A stretch of 64,000 nucleotides of DNA, taken from the NCBI RefSeq assembly GCF_011762195.1, contig NZ_JAASQK010000001.1:1-64000 (forward strand). Reading direction: 5' to 3'. Positions 1 to 9,500 of this stretch are shown in pieces. A model generated the notes under the pieces. That model had not been told where the DNA came from. It worked only from the letters and a program-made list of their open reading frames with translations, and did no database searches. Every line of letters begins with the position of its first letter. Within the stretch, counting starts at the first letter, position 1. Source of the DNA: Sphingomonas oligoaromativorans (GTDB lineage: Bacteria; Pseudomonadota; Alphaproteobacteria; Sphingomonadales; Sphingomonadaceae). The translations under genes and the position numbers were made by a program.

Positions 1-7
1 AGCTCGC

Positions 8-760
8 ATGAGCCCGTTCGACCTTTCGGGCCGGGTCGCGGCGGTGACGGGGGCCAACACCGGCATCGGGCAGGGCATCGCGCTGGCGCTGGCGCAGGCG
101 GGCGCGGACGTCGCGCTGATCGGGCGGACGCCGGCGGAGGAGACCGCGGCGCACATCCGCGCGCTCGGGCGGCGGGCGGAGATCGTGCCGGCCGACCTCT
201 CCACCATCGCGCCGGTCACAGGCGTGGTCGACGCGGTGGTCGAGGGGTTGGGCAAGCTCGACATCCTGGTCAACAATGCCGGGATCATCCGGCGGGCGGA
301 CGCGGTCGACTTCACGGAAGAAGACTGGGACGCGGTGATCGACACCAATCTGAAGTCGGTGTTCTTCCTGTGCCAGGCCGCCGGTCGCCACATGCTGGCG
401 CGGGGCTCGGGCAGGATCATCAACATCGCCTCGATGCTGACCTTCCAGGGCGGCATCCGGGTGCCGAGCTACACGGCGTCGAAGTCGGGTGTCGGCGGCT
501 TGACCAAGCTGCTGGCCAACGAGTGGGCGGCCAGGGGCGTCAACGTCAACGCGATCGCGCCGGGCTATATCGCGACCAACAACACCGCCGCGTTGCAGGC
601 CGACGAGGCGCGCGACAGGGCGATCCGCGAGCGCATCCCGGCGGGCGACTGGGGCCGCCCCGAAGACCTCGGCGGCGCCGCCGTCTTCCTCGCCTCCGAC
701 GCCGCACGATATGTCCACGGACATATCCTCGCCGTCGATGGTGGATGGCTCGCAAGGTGA
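8..760 (+). CDS. kduD: 2-dehydro-3-deoxy-D-gluconate 5-dehydrogenase (KduD-like SDR)
   Basis: A 250-residue classical short-chain dehydrogenase. KduD enzymes interconvert 2,5-diketo-3-deoxygluconate and 2-keto-3-deoxygluconate with NAD(H) in the cytoplasm, the step after KduI in unsaturated galacturonate breakdown. Visible motifs are the nucleotide-binding TGANTGIG (residues 14-21), NNAG (89-92), catalytic Ser142, the Tyr155-x3-Lys159 pair and a C-terminal VDGGW. There is no signal peptide. The gene starts at the window edge, and its upstream partners (kduI or similar) are not visible. The SDR fold is certain. The substrate rests on sequence resemblance plus the downstream oligogalacturonate lyase and the wider pectin locus. 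A gluconate 5-dehydrogenase is the main alternative. Confidence 0.85.
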   Translation: MSPFDLSGRVAAVTGANTGIGQGIALALAQAGADVALIGRTPAEETAAHIRALGRRAEIVPADLSTIAPVTGVVDAVVEGLGKLDILVNNAGIIRRADAVDFTEEDWDAVIDTNLKSVFFLCQAAGRHMLARGSGRIINIASMLTFQGGIRVPSYTASKSGVGGLTKLLANEWAARGVNVNAIAPGYIATNNTAALQADEARDRAIRERIPAGDWGRPEDLGGAAVFLASDAARYVHGHILAVDGGWLAR

Positions 761-769
761 CATGAGATC

Positions 770-792
770 GGCCGGGCTACCTGTGCCCGGCC
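770..792. terminator. 8-bp perfect stem-loop between kduD and ogl
   Basis: GGCCGGGC at 770-777 pairs perfectly with GCCCGGCC at 785-792 around a 7-nt loop. No T-run follows, so it is not a textbook intrinsic terminator. It may instead limit read-through or stabilise the 3' end of the kduD transcript while allowing some transcription into ogl, which starts 60 bp downstream. Confidence 0.45.
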
Positions 793-852
793 CATATGCT
801 CCGGGGGGAGCCCATATCGAGAGCGGCCGGCCATCGGCCGATGAGAGGATCC

Positions 853-2196
853 ATGAAGCGCCTATCCCTGATCGCGACGCTCCTTCTGGCCGGAAGCCCG
901 CTGGCGGCGGCTCCCCCGGCCACCGCCCCCCAATCCGTCGCCAAGGCGGACATTCCCCGCGAATGGATCGATCCCGACACCGGCCACCGCATCGTCCGCC
1001 TGTCGGACGAGCCGGGCAGCTCCAGCCTCTATTTCAACTATAACGGCTACACGCCGCAGGGCGACAAGCTGCTCATCACCGTGCCCGAAGGCATCGCCAC
1101 GGTGGACCTCAAGACGCGCAAGCTGACGATCATCGTGCGGATCAAGACGCCGTTTCGGATGCTCTTCACCGGGCACAAGACCCGGAGCGTCTATTACATC
1201 ACCATGCCCGGGAAGGGCGATGCGCCGAAGACGGTCTATGCCGCCGACGTCGATACCGGGCGCACGCGCAAGATCGCCGACGTGACCCATGGCGACATCC
1301 AGACGATCAACGCCGACGAAACGCTGCTCGGCGGCGTCGAGACCGATCCGGGCGCCGCATCCGCCAGCCTCGCTTATTTCCAGAAGCGCGACACGCGCTA
1401 CGATCAGGCCGACTACAAGGCCACCGGGCCGGACGGGAAACCGCTCACCTACGCCGAGGCGAAGGAGACGCGGATGAACGAGCGCCTGGAAGCCAAGATC
1501 CCGATGACGATGTTCACCATCGACACGAAGACCGGCGCGAAGAAGGCGGTCTATGGCTCGACGGACTGGCTCAACCACCTGCAATTCTCGCCGACCGACC
1601 CCGGCCTGCTGATGTTCTGCCACGAGGGGCCGTGGCACAAGGTGGACCGACTCTGGACGATCCGCACCGATCAGCCGGGCGCCAAGCCGGTCTCCATCCA
1701 TCACCGCACGATGAACATGGAGATCGCCGGCCACGAGTGGTTCTCACACGACGGCAAGACCATCTGGTACGATCTCCAGACGCCGCGCGGCGAGGACTTC
1801 TGGGTCGCCGGCTATGAGATCGCGACGGGCAAGCGCACCTGGTATCACCTCCAGCGCAACGAATGGTCGGTGCATTATCACAGCTCGCCCGACGGCACGC
1901 TGTTCTCGGGCGACGGCGGCGACAATGAGATGGTCGCCCATGCGCCGGACGGGAAGTGGATGTACCTCTTCCGCCCGCAGACCATCCCCGACGTCGCCGG
2001 CATCAAGGCGCCCAACGCCGATGCGCTCATCAAGCCCGGCTTCTTCAAGGCCGAGAAGCTGGTGAACATGTCGAAGCAGGATTACCGGCTGGAGCCCAAC
2101 GGCAATTTCACGCCGGACGGAAAGTGGCTGGTGTTCCGCTCCAACATGTTCGGCGGCACGCAGGTCTACGCCGTCGAGCTGGCGAAGGCGCAGTGA
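853..2196 (+). CDS. ogl: oligogalacturonate lyase, PL22 family, with signal peptide
   Basis: A 447-residue protein resembling oligogalacturonide lyases (polysaccharide lyase family 22, seven-bladed beta-propeller). These cut short oligogalacturonates by beta-elimination to 5-keto-4-deoxyuronate units. The ATG at 853 was chosen because AGAGGA lies just upstream and because it opens a clear signal peptide (MKRLSLIATLLLAGSPLAAA, likely cleavage near residue 21). The possible start at 796 would bury this. Conserved blocks include REWIDPDTGHRIVRLSDEPG near the mature N-terminus, a His-containing FCHEGPWHKVDRLW, HEWFSHDGKTIW and YHSSPDGTLFSGDGG, which supply the His residues this family uses for metal binding and catalysis. 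Enterobacterial Ogl is cytoplasmic, so the signal peptide here is a real difference. It follows kduD in the same orientation. Confidence 0.88.
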   Translation: MKRLSLIATLLLAGSPLAAAPPATAPQSVAKADIPREWIDPDTGHRIVRLSDEPGSSSLYFNYNGYTPQGDKLLITVPEGIATVDLKTRKLTIIVRIKTPFRMLFTGHKTRSVYYITMPGKGDAPKTVYAADVDTGRTRKIADVTHGDIQTINADETLLGGVETDPGAASASLAYFQKRDTRYDQADYKATGPDGKPLTYAEAKETRMNERLEAKIPMTMFTIDTKTGAKKAVYGSTDWLNHLQFSPTDPGLLMFCHEGPWHKVDRLWTIRTDQPGAKPVSIHHRTMNMEIAGHEWFSHDGKTIWYDLQTPRGEDFWVAGYEIATGKRTWYHLQRNEWSVHYHSSPDGTLFSGDGGDNEMVAHAPDGKWMYLFRPQTIPDVAGIKAPNADALIKPGFFKAEKLVNMSKQDYRLEPNGNFTPDGKWLVFRSNMFGGTQVYAVELAKAQ

Positions 2197-2202
2197 AGTC
2201 TG

Positions 2203-2233
2203 CTCCGGCCGGGATGTCGCATCCCGGCCGGAG
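2203..2233. terminator. bidirectional terminator hairpin between ogl and the GH35 gene
   Basis: A perfect 14-bp inverted repeat (CTCCGGCCGGGATG, 3-nt loop TCG, then its complement) fills the 45-bp gap between two convergent genes. The T-tract is short on both sides, but the stem strength and position fit a shared terminator. Confidence 0.7.
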
Positions 2234-2241
2234 TTCCCGGA

Positions 2242-5223
2242 TCAGGGGAACAGCGCCTTGTAGTCGGGCGCCGCCACCGGCTCGACCGGCACGCCGCCGC
2301 GGACGTGGCGCATCGTCACCAGCTTCACCGCTTCGAGGCCGTTGCCCGGCCGGCCGTCGCTCGTCACCGCGAGAGCGAGGGTGTTGTGGCCGCGATGGTG
2401 GAGGATGCCCTCGGGGATCGGGAAGACGCGCTGCGGGCCGATATTCGCGATGAACTGGCCCATGTTCCAGCCATTGACGAAGATCAGCACGCGATAGCGG
2501 CCCGGCGAGCGCGGCGTTGAGGGATCGCCGATCTGCACGCCGATGGTGGCATCCTCGCCGGCCGGCACGGCGAGATCGAAGCCGCTGCGATACCAGCTCG
2601 TGCCGGTGACGGGCGTCGCATCGGGCACCTTGCGCGTGGCCCAGCCGGAATCGGGGAAGCCGGGCAGCGTCCAGCCCTCGCGCTCGCCGTGGAGGCCGCC
2701 ATTGTTGAGCGGGCCGCGCGCCCAGTCGGCCAGCGCCTCGCCGCCTTTGGTGCCCTGTATCTTCCACGACACGGGCACGGCGAAGCTCATGCCGCCGGGG
2801 CGGTCGAGCGAGACGGAGATGAGGCCGCGCGGCTCCTTGTGCGCGTCGTCGACCAGCAAGTCCCAATTGTTGCCGTCGTTGCGGACCATCACCGAGAGGA
2901 GATGGTCGCCGCTCTCGGCCTCGGGTGGGAGGGTGAACTCCGCCACGCCCGTCGTCACCGGGCTGGCGAGGCCGGCGGGCAGCTCATGCTCGCCGAGGAA
3001 ATGCCCGTCCATCCAGAGTTGGAGCATCCCCGCGCCGCCGCCGCCATAATGCAGCGTGATCCGCCGCGCGTCGGGCGAGCCGTGGAAGCGGCCGCGATAC
3101 CAGACATCGCCCTGGTGGAAGCCATAGGCGTCCATCTGGAGCGTGGGCTGGCCGGTCGGCGCCTTGATGGTGCTGCGATCCGGGGCGTGGGCGGCCTCGG
3201 CCCACGCGCTGTCGTCGAAGTCCGGGCGGGCTTCCGGGATGTCCTCGGCATAGCGCCAGGTCGCTTGCGTGAGGTCGGGGAGCGAGAAGGCACGGGGGGC
3301 GGGCAGGGGCCTCGTCGCGACGAGGCTGCCGCTCGGGGAGGGCATCACCGGGACGGCCGCGCCGTTCCAGTTCACGCGGCGGAGCGTGGCCGGTCCCCAG
3401 ACTTCGAGCGGCTCGGCGCCGGCGGTATCGCCGGTCAGCGCCAGCGTCCCACCCGAGGCGCGTGCGGTGCGGACCAGCGATGGCCCGCGCTCCAGCGTCG
3501 CGTCCTGTCGGAAGAAGCGCTGCGCCTCCGCCTCATCGCCGATCAGGAGCAGCAGCGGCGCGCGTCCACCGCCTTCGATGCGGACGCGGGCGAGGCCCCT
3601 ATGCGCATAGTCGAGGCGCAGGTCGTGGCGGGCCTCGTCCCATATCGAGCGGACGGCGCCGTCGATCACCGTCACCTTGGGCGCGCTGGCATAGCGCAGC
3701 ACCGTCTCGCCGGGCTCGCCCGAGCGGCCGTAGAGGAGCGCGATGTCCTCCGCCCCCCGGCGCAGCGCCGTCTGCAATTCGGAGGTCGAGTAGACCAGCC
3801 GCTGCCGTTCCAGATCGACACCCGCGACCAGCAGCTTGGCGTCCAGCCCGTCAAGCCGCATCTCGCCCTCCTGCGGCAGGCGATACTGGCCGTCGGGGAG
3901 GTCCGCGGTGATGGTGAAAGCGTCATCGCCGCGCGCGTTGGACGGCTGGTGCGTGACGAACAGGAGTTGCGCGTGCGTCGCCGGATTGACGTCGCGATAG
4001 ACGCGGACGGCGGGCGACGACATGGTGACGGGCGCGCCCTTGTCGAGCTGCGCCAGATCGGGGACGGCCTGAACGAATTCGCCGAGCTGCTTCAGCTCCA
4101 GCGCCTTGGGGCGGACGGTGCGATCCTCCGCGATCGCCGCGCCATAATCATAGGAGGTGTAGACCACGGGCGCGGGCATCCAGCCCCAGCTCGTGCCGCC
4201 ATAGCCCATGTAGAAATTCTGGATGGCGATGCCGTTGGCGATGTTGGTGCCGTAGAAGACGCGCTGATAGCCCTTGCCGCGCTGGATCGCGTTGCAGGGA
4301 TAGAGCCCGTTCGAGCCCCAATAATCGAACCAGCCGCCGCCGAACTCGGCGAGGAAGCCCGGCGTGTGGGGCGAAGCGCTCGATCCGCCCTGCGCGCCGC
4401 CCGGACCCCACAGGCCCCAGTCGGGCGCGGGCGTGCCGCTGGTCGGCTGGTTGTGGACGTCGCAGGTGCCGCCCGGATAGCCGTCGAAGGCGTAGAGGTC
4501 GTTCGGCCCTTCCACCGTGCCCGGCACATCGGCGCCCGGCGGCACCCAGCGACCCTGCCGGCCCGGATCGTTGTGGAAGATCGGCACGGTGATGCCGTCC
4601 GCCCGCGCCTTGTCATAGAGGTGGCGCATATAGCGCTGCTGGGTGGGATTGGTGGCGCTCAGTTCGTTCTCGATCTGATGCAGGATCACCGTGCCCTTGC
4701 CGGTGTCGATCTGGTGGCGCGCGATGATCCGGTCGATCTGCGTCATCCACTCGTCGGCGGCGGCGAGATATTCGGGTGCGTCGGTGCGGGCCTGCGCGGC
4801 CTGTCTCGTCAGCCAGCCGGGGAAGCCTCCGCGCGCCAGCTCCGCGTTCACATAAGGCCCGGCGCGGGTGATGACGTAGAGCCCCTCGTCGCGCGCCATG
4901 TCGAGCACGCGGTCGATGTCGCGGATGCCGTGGAAGTCGTACCGGCCGGGCTGCGACGTGTGATAGCCCCAGTCGAAATAGAGCGAGACGGTGTTGAAAC
5001 CGGACGCTTTCATCTTCTGGAGCACGTCGCGCCACAGCGAGGGGCTCGGCAGGCGGAAGGGGTGGAACTCGGCGCTCCACACCATGGTCCGCTTGCCGTC
5101 GATCAGGATCGAGTAATGGTCGTAGGTGACGCGCGATCTGGGGGCGTCGGCGGCCCGGAGAGGCGCCGCGAGGGCGCCAAGCGCCACGCCGAGCGCGAGC
5201 AGCCGGCGACGGCTAGCGCGCAT
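2242..5223 (-). CDS. secreted beta-galactosidase, glycoside hydrolase family 35
   Basis: A 993-residue exported GH35 enzyme that would remove terminal beta-galactose, here most likely from the galactan side chains of rhamnogalacturonan I. The N-terminus MRASRRRLLALGVALGALAA is a signal peptide with a twin-arginine look. The TIM barrel starts near residue 32. The motif HQIENELS contains the likely acid/base Glu187, and FLAEFGGGWFDYW contains the likely nucleophile Glu293. The remaining 600 residues hold beta-sandwich (jelly-roll) domains, as in large GH35 enzymes. The start overlaps the end of the upstream mutarotase gene by 11 bp, so the two are co-transcribed and coupled. The family is very likely. 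The natural substrate is inferred from the locus. Confidence 0.88.
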   Translation of the reverse strand: MRASRRRLLALGVALGALAAPLRAADAPRSRVTYDHYSILIDGKRTMVWSAEFHPFRLPSPSLWRDVLQKMKASGFNTVSLYFDWGYHTSQPGRYDFHGIRDIDRVLDMARDEGLYVITRAGPYVNAELARGGFPGWLTRQAAQARTDAPEYLAAADEWMTQIDRIIARHQIDTGKGTVILHQIENELSATNPTQQRYMRHLYDKARADGITVPIFHNDPGRQGRWVPPGADVPGTVEGPNDLYAFDGYPGGTCDVHNQPTSGTPAPDWGLWGPGGAQGGSSASPHTPGFLAEFGGGWFDYWGSNGLYPCNAIQRGKGYQRVFYGTNIANGIAIQNFYMGYGGTSWGWMPAPVVYTSYDYGAAIAEDRTVRPKALELKQLGEFVQAVPDLAQLDKGAPVTMSSPAVRVYRDVNPATHAQLLFVTHQPSNARGDDAFTITADLPDGQYRLPQEGEMRLDGLDAKLLVAGVDLERQRLVYSTSELQTALRRGAEDIALLYGRSGEPGETVLRYASAPKVTVIDGAVRSIWDEARHDLRLDYAHRGLARVRIEGGGRAPLLLLIGDEAEAQRFFRQDATLERGPSLVRTARASGGTLALTGDTAGAEPLEVWGPATLRRVNWNGAAVPVMPSPSGSLVATRPLPAPRAFSLPDLTQATWRYAEDIPEARPDFDDSAWAEAAHAPDRSTIKAPTGQPTLQMDAYGFHQGDVWYRGRFHGSPDARRITLHYGGGGAGMLQLWMDGHFLGEHELPAGLASPVTTGVAEFTLPPEAESGDHLLSVMVRNDGNNWDLLVDDAHKEPRGLISVSLDRPGGMSFAVPVSWKIQGTKGGEALADWARGPLNNGGLHGEREGWTLPGFPDSGWATRKVPDATPVTGTSWYRSGFDLAVPAGEDATIGVQIGDPSTPRSPGRYRVLIFVNGWNMGQFIANIGPQRVFPIPEGILHHRGHNTLALAVTSDGRPGNGLEAVKLVTMRHVRGGVPVEPVAAPDYKALFP

Positions 5224-6307
5224 CGTCGACCCCGAAGCGATAGAGGGTGGTCGAGTGGAACACCGCGCCCGGCCTGAGCACGGTCGTCGGGAAATCCGGG
5301 TGGTGCGGGCTGTCGGGGAAATGCTCCGTCTCCAGCGCGAAGCCGGCGCCCTGGCGCAGCAGCGTGCCGTCCGCGCCGGTCATCCCGCCGTCGAAGCCGT
5401 TGGCGGTGTAGAACTGGAGGCCCGGCTCGGTGGTGTAGAGCCTGAGCGTCCGCCCGCTCGCCGGATCGTGGGCGACGGCGGCCAGCGTGGGGGTGTCGCC
5501 CTTCGGCCCGTCCAGCACGAAATTATGGTCGAAGCCGTGCGCCGCGCGGAGCTGCGGATCGTCGCGGTTCACCCGCGTGCCGATCGCCACCGGGGTGCGC
5601 AGATCGAACACCGTGCCGGCGACGGACCGGAACTCGCCGGTCGGCAGGCGATGCTCGTCGGCGGGCGTATAATGCGAGGCGAGGATCTGGATCGTCTGCC
5701 CGTCCGCGCTGCCGCTGTCGGCGCCGGCGAGGTTGAAATAGCTGTGGTTGGTGAGGTTCACGACGGTCGGCTTGTCGGTCGTCGCGCGATAGTCGATGCG
5801 CAGCGTGTCGTCGGCCGAGAGGCTGTAGGTGACGGCCACCTCCAGCGTGCCGGGGAAGCCGCCGTCCCCGTCCGGGCTGGTGAGGCGGAGCGTCACCGCG
5901 CTGCATCCGGCGGTGCGGCAGGGCTCGGCCTTCCAGATGCGTTCCGAGAAGCCGTCCTTGCCGCCGTGCAGGATCGTCGCCGTCGGATCGGGCGAGAGCG
6001 CGTAACGATGCCCGTCGATGGTGAAGCCGCCCTGCGAGATGCGGTTGGCATAGCGGCCGACGATGCTGCCGAAATTGGTGCGCTCGGCATAGTCGGCGGG
6101 GCTGGGGAGGGCGAGCACGACATTGGCGAGCCTGCCATGACGATCCGGCATTCGGATCGCGTCGATCGCGCCGCCGATCGTCAGCAGGCTCACCTGATGG
6201 CCGCGCGCGTTGGTGAGGACATAGCGTTCGACCGTGCGTCCGTCGTCGAGCTTGCCGGCCGGCATGGCCACCACGCTCGCCAGCGCGAGAGACAAAGCGG
6301 CGATCAT
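5213..6307 (-). CDS. galM: aldose 1-epimerase (galactose mutarotase)
   Basis: A 364-residue GalM-family protein that speeds alpha/beta anomer exchange of free aldoses such as galactose. Seen: GRYANRIS, HGGKDGF, the catalytic-His block NHSYFNL, DHNF, and a C-terminal FALETEHFPDSPHHPDFP that carries the catalytic Glu. A short hydrophobic N-terminus (MIAALSLALASVVAMPAG) suggests export, so it probably works in the periplasm beside the GH35 enzyme it precedes. The AAGGAT upstream of 6307 is a reasonable ribosome-binding site. The 11-bp overlap with the GH35 start suggests translational coupling: galactose freed by GH35 would be equilibrated before uptake. Confidence 0.9.
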   Translation of the reverse strand: MIAALSLALASVVAMPAGKLDDGRTVERYVLTNARGHQVSLLTIGGAIDAIRMPDRHGRLANVVLALPSPADYAERTNFGSIVGRYANRISQGGFTIDGHRYALSPDPTATILHGGKDGFSERIWKAEPCRTAGCSAVTLRLTSPDGDGGFPGTLEVAVTYSLSADDTLRIDYRATTDKPTVVNLTNHSYFNLAGADSGSADGQTIQILASHYTPADEHRLPTGEFRSVAGTVFDLRTPVAIGTRVNRDDPQLRAAHGFDHNFVLDGPKGDTPTLAAVAHDPASGRTLRLYTTEPGLQFYTANGFDGGMTGADGTLLRQGAGFALETEHFPDSPHHPDFPTTVLRPGAVFHSTTLYRFGVDDAR

Positions 6308-6483
6308 CGACGTGGCATCCTTATCCCCTTGTTCCCATTATCTGCACAGGCTTCCCAGGATATGTCTTACAATATCCGGGCCGGCAAGCGGTGATTGGAG
6401 GGGGCGGGCATCCCCGACTGCCTTTCGATATTCCATTTGGTGGCACTGTCTCTCATAAATTGCGACAAAACGTCATCAGAGGA

Positions 6484-6511
6484 TTGACACCGAATCAATC
6501 TGCGGCATACT
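6484..6511 (+). promoter_or_regulatory. sigma70-type promoter for the TonB-dependent receptor gene
   Basis: A perfect -35 hexamer TTGACA (6484-6489) is followed after 16 bp by CATACT (6506-6511), a 4-of-6 match to the -10 consensus. The expected transcription start is about 6518, roughly 45 bp before the receptor ATG. This lies in the only sizeable non-coding gap (6308-6561) of the pectin locus, between divergent galM and the receptor gene. Confidence 0.55.
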
Positions 6512-6524
6512 CCACAAGATAGAA

Positions 6525-6541
6525 CATAATTCCACATTATG
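6525..6541 (+). promoter_or_regulatory. candidate operator: perfect 6-5-6 inverted repeat
   Basis: CATAAT-tccac-ATTATG is a perfect inverted repeat in an AT-rich patch just after the expected transcription start and 20 bp before the receptor ATG, where a bound repressor would block transcription. The IclR-family protein at 16811-17590 is the obvious candidate, since KdgR-type operators are AT-rich palindromes. Binding is inferred, not shown. Confidence 0.45.
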
Positions 6542-6561
6542 GATTTCACCCGGAGAGGGGT

Positions 6562-9500
6562 ATGATGACCAAGCGGCGGACCGTTCGTCTTTCACAGCGC
6601 CTTCGTGGCAGCGTTGGTACTGGTATCGCAGGTGTTCTGCTGCTTGGCGCGCCGGCGGCGGCATGGGCCGCCGATCCGGCGGCACCCGCCGCCACGCCGG
6701 CGGCGACCCCCGCGGCGGCTCCGGCCCCCGCCGACGCGCCCGCTCCCGATGTCGCCGCTCAGGGCGGCGCGCCGGAGATCGTCGTCACCGGTTTCCGGCA
6801 GAGCCTCCAGTCCGCGATCCGCATCAAGCAGAAGTCCGCCGAAGTGGTGGACGCGATCAACGCGCAGGATATCGCGGCCTTCCCCGACGCCAATCTCGCG
6901 GACTCGCTCCAGCGCATCCCCGGCATCTCGATCGAGCGCGACGGCGGCGAGGGCCGCAACATCACGGTGCGCGGCCTCGGCGGCGATTTCAGCCGCACCC
7001 GCTTCAACGGGCTGGAGGCGATCGCCGCCACCACCGGTTCGACGCTCGGCAGCGGCATCAACAAGGGCCGCAGCTTCGACTACAGCGTGTTCGCCTCCGA
7101 GCTGTTCAACTCGATCGTCGTCCACAAGACGCAGTCGGCCGAGGTGGACGAGGGCTCGCTCGGCGCGACCGTCGATCTCCAGACCGGCCGCCCGTTCGAC
7201 CATCCCGGCTTCCAGGCGGCGATTTCCGGGCAGGGCGCCTATTATCCGATGGGCAAGTCCGCCGCGCCGCGCTTCGCGGGCCTCATCAGCAAGACGTTCG
7301 ACGACGATCGCTTCGGCGTGCTGGTCTCGGCCGCCTATTCCAAGCGCCGCGTGCAGGAAGACGCCTATTCCGACACGGCGCTGGCCGATTTCAGCGATCT
7401 CAACAACGGCTTCTGCCCGGTCGTGCCCGGCAGCGCCGTCACGCCGGTCAACCCGCTGATCGGCACCGCGCCGCACGCCTCCCAGTGCATCGCGGCGCCG
7501 GGCGAGTTCCCCGGCTCGACGCCGGACGCCTATAACAAGCTCAACCAGCCCAACGTGTTCGTGCCGCGCCTGCCGGGTTATGGCCGCTTCATCGATCGCG
7601 AGGAGCGCCTCGGCGTCACCGCCTCCTTCCAGGCGCGGCCGACCGATCATACGCTCATCACGGTCGATCTCGCTTATTCGCGCTATCACCAGAACCAGAA
7701 CGACCTCGCCACCAACCCGATCAGCCTCAATCGCGGCAACGGCGTGGCGAACGCCAATTCGACGCTCACCGCCGCCCAGCTCGCCGGCCGCCCCAACATG
7801 AAGGTGCGCGATTTCGAGGCGAACGACGCGGGCGAGATGGTCTATGGCGTGTTCGACGACACCGATTTCAGTGTCACCAATTCGAAGAACGTCTCCACGA
7901 CGCAATTCTATCAGTGGAACATCAGTGCCACGCAGGATGTCGGCAGCCGCGGCAAGCTCAAACTGCTCTACGGCCAGTCGGCGTCGCTGTTCAACAATCC
8001 CTATTCGCGGCTGGTGACGTTCAGCCATTTCGATGGCGACAATTTCGTCTACGACGCGCGCAACTCGCCGCACACGCCCTACCTGAACTATGGTTTCGAC
8101 GCGACGGACCCCAACAACTGGGCGTTCCAGCCGGGCTATGACAGCATCCGCGAATATAAGTCGCGCGTGAACAACCGCTTCCGCGATCTGAAGGCGGATT
8201 TCGAATATCAGCTCAGCGACGCGCTGACCGCCAAGGCGGGCATCACCTACAAGCGGTTCAGCTTCGTCTCGAAGCGTGAGCAGCGGATCGTCGACAACAC
8301 GACCATCCCGCAGCTTCCTGCCGGCACCAGCATCGCCGACATCAGCAGCCGCGTCTCGATCGACGATATCGGCTTGCCGTCGGGCTCGACCAGCTCGTTC
8401 ATCGTACCGAACATCGACAAGATCATGAACATGTTCGACGTCGATTGCGGCTGCGTGAACCAGTATGGCGACTGGCGCCTGGGCTCGCTCGGCACCGGTG
8501 CGCAGGGCGACAACCGCTCGGTGATCGAGCGCGATCTCAGCCCCTATGCGCAGCTCGATTTCAAGTTCGACCTGCCCTTCGGCATGGTGCTGCGCGGCAA
8601 TGGCGGCCTGCGCTATGCCCACACCAACCAGCATTCGACCGGCTATGTCGGCAATGGCGTGCTGACCAGGGCGCGGCGCAACTATGACGACTTCCTGCCG
8701 GCCGGGAACCTCGCGCTCGACATCACGCCCAAGCTGACGGCGCGCTTCGCCGTCGCCAAGGTGATGTCGCGTCCGTCGCTCAGCTATCTGACGCCGGGCG
8801 GCTCGATCGGCACGGCGCAGGTGCCTTATTCGGCGACGGTCGGCAATCCGAACCTCGATCCCTATCGCGCCACCAATATCGATGCCGCCGTGGAATGGTA
8901 TTTCCAGACCGGCGCGATGCTGTCAGCCGCCTATTTCCACAAGAATGTCAGCAATTTCGTGCAGCAGGTGACGCAGACGACGACCTATTCGGCCGCCGGC
9001 CTGCCGCTCGAGCTGCTGCCGGCGAGCGGCGATCCCAACGGCACCACCAACGTCACCAGCTACGAGAACACCAAGGGCGGCAATATCGACGGCTTCGAGC
9101 TGGCGTGGCAGCAGCCCTTCACCTTCCTGCCGGGCTTCCTCAAGCACTTCGGCGGAATCGTGAACTACACGCACATCCACTCGAAGATCTCGTACATCCT
9201 CACCACCAACGCGAGCGGGCCGACGCTGATCGCGCCGCTCATCAACGTTTCGCCCAATTCGGCGAACGCGACGCTCTATTATGAGGATGCGAAATTCTCG
9301 GCCCGCGTGTCGCTGGCCTATCGCGACCAGTATCTGCGCATCGTGCCGGTGCGCGCGGGCCTTGCCGACACGGCGGGCGCCTTCTCCAGCACCAACGTCG
9401 ATGCGTCGATGAGCTACAAGCTGACCGACAAGCTGACGCTGAGCGTGGACGCGCTCAACCTCACCAACCAGCCGACCAGCTATTGGGACGGTGAGGATCG

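Noticed and set aside
2689-5277. 862-codon plus-strand open frame opposite the GH35 gene
   Set aside because: It mirrors the codon pattern of the GH35 gene, has an Arg/Ala/Gly-rich product with no domain, and the minus strand shows catalytic motifs.
6592-8634. 680-codon minus-strand frame opposite the TonB receptor
   Set aside because: Antisense shadow; the receptor has a signal peptide, plug, barrel and ribosome site.
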